Source of the DNA: Cyanobacteria bacterium CYA
GTDB lineage: Bacteria > Planctomycetota > Phycisphaerae > Phycisphaerales > UBA1924
DNA: 64,000 bases
Assembly: GCA_008363215.1 (NCBI GenBank)
Contig: RHKP01000008.1
Coordinates: 1 to 64,000, forward strand
Direction: 5' to 3'
Part shown: positions 26,117 through 33,015 of the stretch, piece by piece
Position numbering within the stretch: the stretch's first letter is position 1
Layout of the letters: each line of letters begins with the position of its first letter
Translations under genes and position numbers: made by a program
The notes under the pieces: model-generated
Told to the model about the DNA's origin: nothing
Database searches by the model: none
Seen by the model: only the letters and a program-made list of their open reading frames with translations

Positions 26117-26809
26117 TCACCAAGGCAACTCGCGCCCGTCCAGATCCATGAACTTCCCGTTGTGTGCGTTCGTGAAAGTAGCGACAGTCGCGAGAATCTT
26201 TTCAACGGCCTGCTCGACGCTGAGCAGCGCGTTGGGCCCGCCCATCTCGGTGCGCACCCAGCCGGGGTGCAGCGCCACAGTGGTCAGCCCGCGTGCGGCC
26301 AGTTCGTGCGCCATCAGCATGTTGACCATGTTGAGGGCGGTCTTCGACGAGCGGTAGGCCAGACAGCCCTGCGCGTTCTCGGCCTCGGCGCGGGCGATAC
26401 TTCCCATGTGACTGGAAATCTGCACCGCCAGTTTCCGGTGGCTGCGCTCCAGGTTGCCCGCCAGCGCCCGCGTCACGAGCATCGGCCCGCACACATTGAC
26501 GCGGCACGCCTCCAGGATCTGCTCCGGCGTCACCTCGAACATCGACTTGGAGCGGCGATCGGGATACACCCCCGCGTTGTTGATGAGCACGTCGATCGCA
26601 AGCCCGTCGAGTTTCTCGGCAAGCGCCCTGACGCCGGCCTGGTCGGACGTGTCGAGCAACTCGACGCGTGCGCCCAGCCTCTTGAGTTCCAAGCCGGCTT
26701 CGGCGCGGCGCACCGTGCCGATGACCTCGTGCCCGCCGGCGCGCAACTGCCGGACCATCTCCAGCCCGATCCCGCGGCCGGCGCCTGTGATGAGATATGC
26801 CGCCACCAT
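26117..26809 (-). CDS. Short-chain dehydrogenase/reductase
   Basis: A 230-residue classical SDR using NAD(P). The cofactor motif TGAGRGIG (about 8-15), NNAG (about 83-86), the serine in QISSHMGS and the catalytic YRSSK (about 151-155) are all present. The C-terminal HPGWVRTEMGG is typical of the group. The substrate is unknown. It is followed on the same strand by repeat copy B. The upstream neighbour is the STAS-like gene on the same strand, 64 bp away. Confidence 0.9.
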   Translation of the reverse strand: MVAAYLITGAGRGIGLEMVRQLRAGGHEVIGTVRRAEAGLELKRLGARVELLDTSDQAGVRALAEKLDGLAIDVLINNAGVYPDRRSKSMFEVTPEQILEACRVNVCGPMLVTRALAGNLERSHRKLAVQISSHMGSIARAEAENAQGCLAYRSSKTALNMVNMLMAHELAARGLTTVALHPGWVRTEMGGPNALLSVEQAVEKILATVATFTNAHNGKFMDLDGRELPW

Positions 26810-26873
26810 GCACCCCCGCAGCCACGCGCTCCGCTCGCCAATCCCGGCGATCCCTCACCCCGTGCACAATCGC

Positions 26874-27209
26874 TCAAGCCGCACCGGGGCGCTGAGTGCT
26901 GAGCCTGATTCCTCGCCGATACCGTTCGATTGCCTTCTCCCACTCCGCTGCAACCAGTGGCGCGGCATGGCTCAACAACAGCCTCGAACGAAGGGCCTCC
27001 TCCCCCACGAGTTCGAGAATCGTCATGACCAGTGCGTTCGCGAAAGACGCCGTGATGCGTTCAACACCCGCGAAGTCCAACTCCACTGTCTGGTGTTGTC
27101 GCAGGAGCGCCAAGACCTTCTCGGCCGTGGTGACGCCGAGTCCGGCTGAGTTCTGGGCCGGACCTTCGAGTTTCACGACTTGCGGAGTCTCAGACATGCT
27201 GAGCATCAT
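26874..27209 (-). CDS. STAS-like (DUF4325-type) protein
   Basis: A 111-residue protein with VELDFAGVERITASFANALV, the core of the STAS-like DUF4325 family. These proteins are usually encoded beside a GHKL-type ATPase, as here. Several starts are possible (27209, 27206, 27197). The ATPase gene ends 12 bases upstream, so the two are co-transcribed. The pair resembles a partner-switch module, with the ATPase as kinase and this protein as its target (inference). Confidence 0.72.
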   Translation of the reverse strand: MMLSMSETPQVVKLEGPAQNSAGLGVTTAEKVLALLRQHQTVELDFAGVERITASFANALVMTILELVGEEALRSRLLLSHAAPLVAAEWEKAIERYRRGIRLSTQRPGAA

Positions 27210-27221
27210 AGTCGTGTCGGC

Positions 27222-28082
27222 TCAGGCTCCGTCCACACGAAATCGAACACTGACCAGACAATCGGGAAATCCACCTGCAAACTCACCAGTTACCGGGTGG
27301 GCCGATCGACCGAAGGTCACCATCGCGGCCCCGCTGACGATCGTCATCTCGCCTCCTCCGCACTCGCAGTAATGACGAAGTTCGTACAGACCGACTCCGG
27401 AATTGGGATCTCCAAGCCGGTTGACCTGACCCTCCGGCGTGCCGGACACCCCCTCTTCGGTCGCCCTCAGAATGGCCTGGGCGTCGTCTCCAATGCTCTT
27501 GTGCAGCGGGTTCTTCGTCAGGTGACCGCGAATCGTCTGCCCCAGGTCGAGGATGGCAAGTTCGACGCATCGAAGTGTTGGGTAAACCTGGGCGGCGACG
27601 ATGCAGCCAATCGCTGACTCCGCATGGGACAGGGCGTTGAGCATGATCTCGTCGAGATGCCCCGCCAAGATCGGTCGCAGTCCGGCGGGAAGGCCCCCAA
27701 ATTCCGCCTCCCACGCGCGAGAGATGCGATCCGCGAACGTCGAATCCACTCGCGCCAGGTGTTGCACCGGCACATTGCGGGGCGACTGGGAAAGATGGGA
27801 TGCTTCGTCACAGACGAAGTAGTTCAGGAGCCCGCTCCGCACAACAAAGTCGCGCGCGTCCTGCGTTGACGGCAGAGACAATCGAGCCCGGCCGTCCGCG
27901 AGAACCCCGAGTGCCGCGATGGCGGCCGCAGTGTATGGACGAGCGTGATGAAGTTCGGTCAGGTCGACCTCGTCACAAGGACATTCTTTGCAGGGCCTCA
28001 GAGCGTTCAGTGCGCTCCACACCAACAGTTTGCCACTGACGAAATCGCCTGAATCACCCCCAAAGACTCTCACCGTACTCAC
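27222..28082 (-). CDS. GHKL (HATPase_c-like) protein paired with the STAS-like gene
   Basis: A 286-residue protein. A non-catalytic N-terminal half (1-125) includes a Cys cluster (CKECPC, about 31-36). An ATPase-like half contains the N box LDEIMLNALSHAES (about 143-156), then ILDLGQTIRGHL (G1-like) and PNSGVGLYELRHYC (G2-like). The GTG start overlaps the TGA of glyQS (GTGA), so it is translationally coupled to the synthetase. Function is not known; similar ATPase/STAS-like pairs are seen in stress and defence regions of other bacteria (general knowledge, not checked). Confidence 0.7.
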   Translation of the reverse strand: MSTVRVFGGDSGDFVSGKLLVWSALNALRPCKECPCDEVDLTELHHARPYTAAAIAALGVLADGRARLSLPSTQDARDFVVRSGLLNYFVCDEASHLSQSPRNVPVQHLARVDSTFADRISRAWEAEFGGLPAGLRPILAGHLDEIMLNALSHAESAIGCIVAAQVYPTLRCVELAILDLGQTIRGHLTKNPLHKSIGDDAQAILRATEEGVSGTPEGQVNRLGDPNSGVGLYELRHYCECGGGEMTIVSGAAMVTFGRSAHPVTGEFAGGFPDCLVSVRFRVDGA

Positions 28083-29734
28083 AGCATCCGTCCCATGAGG
28101 TAATCAACCGCTTTGGAAACGTTGATGCGTTGCTGCGAGCCGGAATCGCGGTCGCGCACCGTCACCGTCTGGTCGGTCAGCGTCTGCCCGTCGATGGTGA
28201 AGCAGTAAGGACACCCGGCCTCGTCCATGCGCGCATACCGCTTGCCGATCGACTGTTTGGCGTCGGTCTCCACAAACCCCGCGTGCCCGAAGCGCCTGAA
28301 CAACTCAGCGTGGAGTTTCTCGGCCACTTCGGGCATGCCGTCCTTGTTGACCAGCGGGAACACGGCCGCCTTGATCGGCGCCATGCGCGGGTGGAATCGC
28401 ATGATCTCCGGGCTCGGACGGCTCTCGTCGCGCGTGTACGCCTCGCACAGCAGCGCCAGCGCGCCGCGATCGAGACCCGCGGCCGGCTCGATCACGTGCG
28501 GGATGTAGCGTTCGCCCTTCTTTGAGCCGTTGGGCAGCGTTTCTCCGCGATCGGTGTCGAAGTAATCGAGTTTGGCGCCGGAGTGCTGCTGGTGCTGCGT
28601 GAGGTCGAAGCACCCGCGATGGGCGATGCCTTCCAGTTCGCCGAAGCCGGGGGCCGTGAAGGGGAAGCGATATTCGACGTCGCTGGTGCCGGTGGAATAG
28701 TGCGAGAGTTCGTCCTTCTCGTGCTCGCGGAGAATCAGGTTGTCGCCCCTGAGCCCGATGGACTGCCACCACTCCATGCGGAAGTCGCGCCAGAAGCGGT
28801 ACCAGTCCTGGCTCTCGTCGGGATGGCAGAAGAACTCGAGTTCGGCCTGCTCGAACTCACGCGACCGGAACGTGAAGTTGCGCGGCGTGACCTCGTTGCG
28901 GAAACTCGTTCCGGTGTTGCCGATGCCGAAGGGCACACGCACGCGCGTGGTGTCCACCACGTTCTTGAACTGCACAAAGATGCCCTGCGCGGTCTCAGGA
29001 CGGAGGAAGGCGGCGTTGTCATCCGTTTGCTCAGTGGTGGCGCCGACAAAGGTCTTGAACATCAAGTTGAATGCGCGAGGAGGCGTCAGGTCGCCACCGC
29101 AATTGGGGCACATGTCAGAGAGTTGCGCGCTGTCGTGCGGCGTCGCGACTCGCTGAATGAACTGCTCAAGGGTCATCTCTTCGCCGCGTCTGCGCAGTTC
29201 GTCATCAAAGGCGAACAGCACATCGTGCATCTTCTTCTGATCTCGCACCAACGCCATGCCCTTGGCGTGCTTCTGGCCATGCTTCTTGATCCACGTGCTG
29301 AGCAGATCCCATTGAAGATAGTCGCCCGTTCTGAAGAGCGAAACGAGCGGCGGGAACCACTCGGTTTCCCTGAGCATGTCCGAAACGTGATCGGCACGAA
29401 CGAGTTTCTTGCACTGACGGCAGGTCTGCATCGGATCGTTGAATCCGCCGGCGTGGCCGCTGGCTTCCCAGACTTTGGGATGCTGGATGATGCGAGTTTC
29501 GACGGGCACGCAGGTCACCCGGTTGCCGTCGGGGCCTGATCTGCCCCAGCAGGGGTTGAGGATCATGTCCTGCCACCAGGCATCGCGGAGGTTTTTCTTG
29601 AGTTGGGCGCCGAGGGGCCCGTAGTCCCAGAAGCCGTTGATGCCGCCGTAGATCTCGCTGGCCGGATAGATAAACCCGCGGCGTTTGCAGAGCGAAACGA
29701 TGGCTTCCATGGACTTGACGGTGGTGTCGGACAT
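28079..29734 (-). CDS. glyQS: Glycyl-tRNA synthetase, dimeric class II type
   Basis: A 551-residue single-chain enzyme charging tRNA-Gly. Family marks are GINGFWDYGPLGAQLKKN near the N-terminus, the class II motif 2 region GNTGTSFRNEVTPRNF, a REFEQAELEFF stretch and the C-terminal anticodon-binding domain (AELFRRFGHAGFVETDA). The ATG at 29734 (MSDTTVKSMEAIV) is preferred, because GAGGAG precedes it and a -10-like TATAGT lies near 29757. A longer frame to 30013 would cross this promoter. Its stop overlaps the GHKL gene start. Confidence 0.94.
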   Translation of the reverse strand: MSDTTVKSMEAIVSLCKRRGFIYPASEIYGGINGFWDYGPLGAQLKKNLRDAWWQDMILNPCWGRSGPDGNRVTCVPVETRIIQHPKVWEASGHAGGFNDPMQTCRQCKKLVRADHVSDMLRETEWFPPLVSLFRTGDYLQWDLLSTWIKKHGQKHAKGMALVRDQKKMHDVLFAFDDELRRRGEEMTLEQFIQRVATPHDSAQLSDMCPNCGGDLTPPRAFNLMFKTFVGATTEQTDDNAAFLRPETAQGIFVQFKNVVDTTRVRVPFGIGNTGTSFRNEVTPRNFTFRSREFEQAELEFFCHPDESQDWYRFWRDFRMEWWQSIGLRGDNLILREHEKDELSHYSTGTSDVEYRFPFTAPGFGELEGIAHRGCFDLTQHQQHSGAKLDYFDTDRGETLPNGSKKGERYIPHVIEPAAGLDRGALALLCEAYTRDESRPSPEIMRFHPRMAPIKAAVFPLVNKDGMPEVAEKLHAELFRRFGHAGFVETDAKQSIGKRYARMDEAGCPYCFTIDGQTLTDQTVTVRDRDSGSQQRINVSKAVDYLMGRML

Positions 29735-29984
29735 GACGGCTCCTCGGTGGGGAGGACTATAGGGGGAGGCACGGGCGGACCCGCCACCCCGTGGCCGCCG
29801 CACGAGGCGGTGAAGCCGTGAGAACGGAGCGAGGAGCAAGGCGCGGGTCGACGTGCCGTGCGGCGTGATGCTGGAGCGTCGGGATACTGTCCGGCCTTGG
29901 CAGAAGGCGACAGGGACCGCTCCGGAGGAGCGGAGCACCCGAAGGGCCCAATCCACTCCCGATCGAAACGCAGGCGTCTGGTGG

Positions 29985-30130
29985 ACGTCGGAGATTTGTC
30001 TGATTTCAGGCATATCTCCGGGTCGACTTCAACGCGGACTCCCGAGGTGCAAGGCGGATTCGGCCCGGACTCGTGCTCCAAGACTCTCCCCGAGGTCCGG
30101 CGTTCCCTGACGCACGAGATTCGATCGGAG
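29985..30130 (+). repeat. Structured intergenic repeat, copy D
   Basis: CGTCGGAGAT and ATATCTCCGGGTC form the outer stem (29986-30022) with GTCTG/CAGGC inside, using a G-T pair. Then come ACGCGGACTC, CAAGGCGG, GGCCCGGACTCGTG, AGGTCCGGCGTTCC and ACGCACGAGATTC, in the same order as copies C and A. It lies in the 537-bp spacer between glyQS and the dockerin gene, opposite to both genes. No gene is seen in that spacer. Confidence 0.6.
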
Positions 30131-30196
30131 ACGGTTTCGATCGTGGTCTGCATGGCGCCGCGCGGGGGAGGGGAGGAGCGAGGATCTGGGTGGGTG

Positions 30197-30233
30197 TAAA
30201 AAGCGACGCCCGCGTCACGGGGACGCGGGCGTC
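30197..30233 (-). terminator. Rho-independent terminator of the dockerin gene
   Basis: On the minus strand GACGCCCGCGTC and GACGCGGGCGTC form a perfect 12-bp stem with a 5-nt loop, followed by GCTTTTTA. Confidence 0.88.
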
Positions 30234-30271
30234 GGGATCAAGCGATCAGTGCTTGAAAGGCGAACCCGGGA

Positions 30272-31354
30272 TTACGGGCAGCCGGCCGAGAAGGCGGCCA
30301 GGTAGGTCTGGACGTCGAAGAAGTTGAAGACGTCGTCGTCAACCAGGTCGGCGCGCTGGTCCTGGGCGCTGAACCAGGCGAGGAACTGCTGAACGTCGAA
30401 GAAGTTCAGCACGTTGTCATCGACGGCGTCCGGGGGATATGGGCAGGGATCCTGGGGCTCGCCACCGCCGTAGAGGCCGATGTAGTAGTCACCCCAGGGG
30501 CTCCAGTTGAAGCCCGAGCCGCCGGTGCAGTCGTAGCCACCGAACCAGTAGTAGCCAGCCTGGACGGTATAGCCGCCCGTGTAGAGGGCGAAGACGTCCT
30601 CGGAGCCGAGGCTGTTGGGCTCGACGGCTTCGGGGGGAACCACGAGGCCGCAGCCGGTCGTGGCGACCGCGCCGGTCGGGTGGTTGAAGTTGAAGCCGTA
30701 GCCGAAGTCAGCGCCGTTGCCCGCGCCGTCGGTGTCGGCGGCCTGCCCGCCGGAGTTGAGGCCGTTGCCCGAGTCATCGACGCCGTCGACGTCGCCGACT
30801 TCGAAGATGTTCTCGGGGGTGTCGGCGAAGTCAACGGTGACCAGCCAAGCAGCGCCGCCGGAGGCGGTGCCGGGGATGCCGGTGACATCCCAGGCGAGAT
30901 AGGGAGCGATGCCGGACCCGATGTTGCAGCACCAGTCGATGCCGTCGAAGAACGACACGACCATGCTGAAGCCGTCTTCGCCGTCTTCGCCCGCGTCGGG
31001 AACGGTGGTGTAGTAGAGGAAGGTCATGGCGTCGACGACGGAGTTGTCAGCGATGTCGCCCCAGTCGAGCCACTCGTCATTGGCTCCGCCGGCATCGTTG
31101 CGCAGGCCGTAGTAGTACCACTCGCCGAAGCCGCACTGGTCGTAGACCTCGTTGATCCAGATGGGGTCGCCCTGGCGCTGGGCGTTTCCGTTGGTGCGGA
31201 TCATTTCGCCGGTGGCGACGTTGTAGTAGATGGTGTTGATGGCGGCCGTCGGAACGGCGGAATACCCGTTGAGGGTAACCTTCTCAGGATTCGCGGTCGC
31301 GACGGTGGCGCAGCCAGCCGCGATCGCCAGGGCAAAACACGTCTTCGCCTTCAT
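30272..31354 (-). CDS. Exported protein with GC-type dockerin-like tail
   Basis: A 360-residue secreted protein. The signal peptide (MKAKTCFALAIAAG ... TANP) is followed by an acidic, Gly/Tyr/Trp-rich body of unknown role. The last 60 residues hold two near copies of a calcium-loop/helix unit: DDNVLNFFDVQQFLAWFSAQ and DDDVFNFFDVQTYLAAFSAG, closing with ...GCP. This tail occurs on many Phycisphaerae exported proteins and is annotated as a GC-type dockerin domain (established naming, not checked here). The ATG at 31354 has GAGGAG six bases upstream. It has its own terminator and a probable promoter about 300 nt upstream. Confidence 0.85.
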   Translation of the reverse strand: MKAKTCFALAIAAGCATVATANPEKVTLNGYSAVPTAAINTIYYNVATGEMIRTNGNAQRQGDPIWINEVYDQCGFGEWYYYGLRNDAGGANDEWLDWGDIADNSVVDAMTFLYYTTVPDAGEDGEDGFSMVVSFFDGIDWCCNIGSGIAPYLAWDVTGIPGTASGGAAWLVTVDFADTPENIFEVGDVDGVDDSGNGLNSGGQAADTDGAGNGADFGYGFNFNHPTGAVATTGCGLVVPPEAVEPNSLGSEDVFALYTGGYTVQAGYYWFGGYDCTGGSGFNWSPWGDYYIGLYGGGEPQDPCPYPPDAVDDNVLNFFDVQQFLAWFSAQDQRADLVDDDVFNFFDVQTYLAAFSAGCP

Positions 31355-31663
31355 GGAACGCTCCTCTTTCAAAAATCAAGAACTGTGGAACCACAACTCG
31401 ACACAATCCCCAAGGGGGGGAACACAGACCAACAACCCTCCGCGTACACGCGACGCGGCAAGGTTTACGACGAACACACCGGCCGAGCTTTCAAACAACT
31501 CTCTCCGTTGCCGCCCGACCTGAGACCCCGCGAGAAGGGCCCAACGGAAGCACGGCCTGACAATCTCGAACTTCAGGAATCCCCTTCCCTGAAGTCTTTG
31601 AACCTCTGCTCCTGGGGTCTGCACGACGGTCAAGACCGACCTTGCGGAAAGACCCTTCAGGGC

Positions 31664-31691
31664 AATATACACGAATCGGGCCCGGATGCAA
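31664..31691 (-). promoter_or_regulatory. Sigma-70-like promoter with a long leader before the dockerin gene
   Basis: On the minus strand TTGCAT (31691-31686), a 16-bp spacer and TATATT (31669-31664) form one of the best promoter matches in the window. The predicted leader to the ATG at 31354 is about 300 nt. It contains an inverted repeat CTTCAGG ... CCTGAAG. No other gene is seen in 31355-31768. Confidence 0.55.
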
Positions 31692-31768
31692 GCGCCGGCT
31701 TCGGCAATTTGCCGGACAGACGGGTGCGATGGGGAAAACTTTGGCCCCGGACCGAGCCGGGAGGCATG

Positions 31769-32995
31769 TCAAGGCCTGGACGCAAGGGCCGGAGCAATCT
31801 TCTCGGTCCCTGGCGAGCGGCGTGATCGCATGGCGTCGACAAAGGCATCGAAAAGCGTGGAAGCATCGTGGGGGCCGGGACTTGCCTCCGGGTGGTACTG
31901 CACGGAAAAGACCGGTGCGTCGGGCAACCGGAACCCTGCAACTGTTCCGTCGTTCAGGTGAATATGGGTAATCTGGGCGCCGGTGGCAAGTAGCGAGTCC
32001 GGATCGACCGCGAACCCGTGATTCTGCGAGGTAATTTCCACATGGCCCGATAAAGAACTGAGTACCGGCTGGTTGGCGCCACGATGTCCGAACTTGAGTT
32101 TGTACGTCCTGGCCCCCACCGCCAGCGCGAGCAACTGGTGCCCGAGGCAGATGCCGAAGGTGGGAATTGGCAGACGTGAGCGGGCTTGGATGACCTCCCG
32201 CAGCGTGCGGATGGTTGCTTCGACCGCTGCCGGATCTCCGGGCCCGTTGGAGATGAACAGCCCGTCGGCTTGGCCGCGTTCAAAGATGCCGAGGATTTCC
32301 GCCGCCGGCGTGCCGTGCGGGAGCACGCGCACCGAACAGCCTCGCTCGGTGAGGTGACGGAGGATGTTGCGCTTGACGCCGCAGTCCAGTGCGATGACAC
32401 GGAGTTGAGCGGGCTGAGCGTGTGATTCAGCCCACTCGTCGCGTGTTTCGTCCCAGTCGATGGGGGTGGTGCAGCCGACTGCAGTGACCAGGTTGGCGCC
32501 GTCCATCGAGCCGGCGTCGCGTGCGGCCTGCACAAGTTGAGCGTCGGAGAGGGGGCTGTCGACGGCGAGGGCGCCCATCATGGCACCGGAGGAGCGGAGG
32601 ATGCGGACGAGGGCGCGGGTGTCGATACCGGACAAGCCCGGGACGCCGGCGATGGCGAGATAGTGCGAGAGTGAGTCGGTGGCGCGGTAGTTGGAGTGAC
32701 GCGCGGCCAGTTCGTGGACGACGAAGCCGGCAACATGGACTTTGCCAGACTCGACGTCGACGGGGTTGACGCCGGTGTTGCCGATGAGGGGCGCGGTCTG
32801 GACGAGGATCTGGCCGGAATAGGAGGGGTCGGTGAGGGACTCCTGGTACCCGGTCATGGCGGTGTTGAAGACGACTTCGGCGATGACGATGCGGGCGGGC
32901 GTGGTGTCGCCGAAGGCGCGGGCGGTGAAGACTGAGCCGTCCGCGAGGGCCAGACGTGCAACCGGGGCGAGGGATGAAGGTTTGGCCTGGTTCAC
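31769..32995 (-). CDS. carA: Carbamoyl-phosphate synthase small (glutaminase) subunit
   Basis: A 408-residue subunit that hydrolyses glutamine and passes ammonia to CarB for carbamoyl phosphate (pyrimidines, arginine). The N-terminal CPSase domain has NTAMTGYQESLTDPSYSGQI. The class I glutaminase domain has the nucleophile C283 in FGICLGHQLLALA and the histidine of VQYHPEASPGPHDA. The GTG at 32995 is the start. carB is not adjacent. A TACAGT hexamer seven bases upstream overlaps the -10 site of divergent priA. Confidence 0.94.
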   Translation of the reverse strand: MNQAKPSSLAPVARLALADGSVFTARAFGDTTPARIVIAEVVFNTAMTGYQESLTDPSYSGQILVQTAPLIGNTGVNPVDVESGKVHVAGFVVHELAARHSNYRATDSLSHYLAIAGVPGLSGIDTRALVRILRSSGAMMGALAVDSPLSDAQLVQAARDAGSMDGANLVTAVGCTTPIDWDETRDEWAESHAQPAQLRVIALDCGVKRNILRHLTERGCSVRVLPHGTPAAEILGIFERGQADGLFISNGPGDPAAVEATIRTLREVIQARSRLPIPTFGICLGHQLLALAVGARTYKLKFGHRGANQPVLSSLSGHVEITSQNHGFAVDPDSLLATGAQITHIHLNDGTVAGFRLPDAPVFSVQYHPEASPGPHDASTLFDAFVDAMRSRRSPGTEKIAPALASRP

Positions 32996-32999
32996 GGGT

Positions 33000-33009
33000 G
33001 ATACTGTAG
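33000..33009. promoter_or_regulatory. Overlapping divergent -10-like sites between carA and priA
   Basis: The stretch GATACTGTAG reads TACTGT on the plus strand (33002-33007, eight bases before the priA GTG). On the minus strand it reads TACAGT (33008-33003, seven bases before the carA GTG). The start codons are only 20 bp apart, so both messages would be leaderless or nearly so. RNA polymerase could probably occupy only one direction at a time. Confidence 0.45.
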
Positions 33010-33015
33010 CGCATC

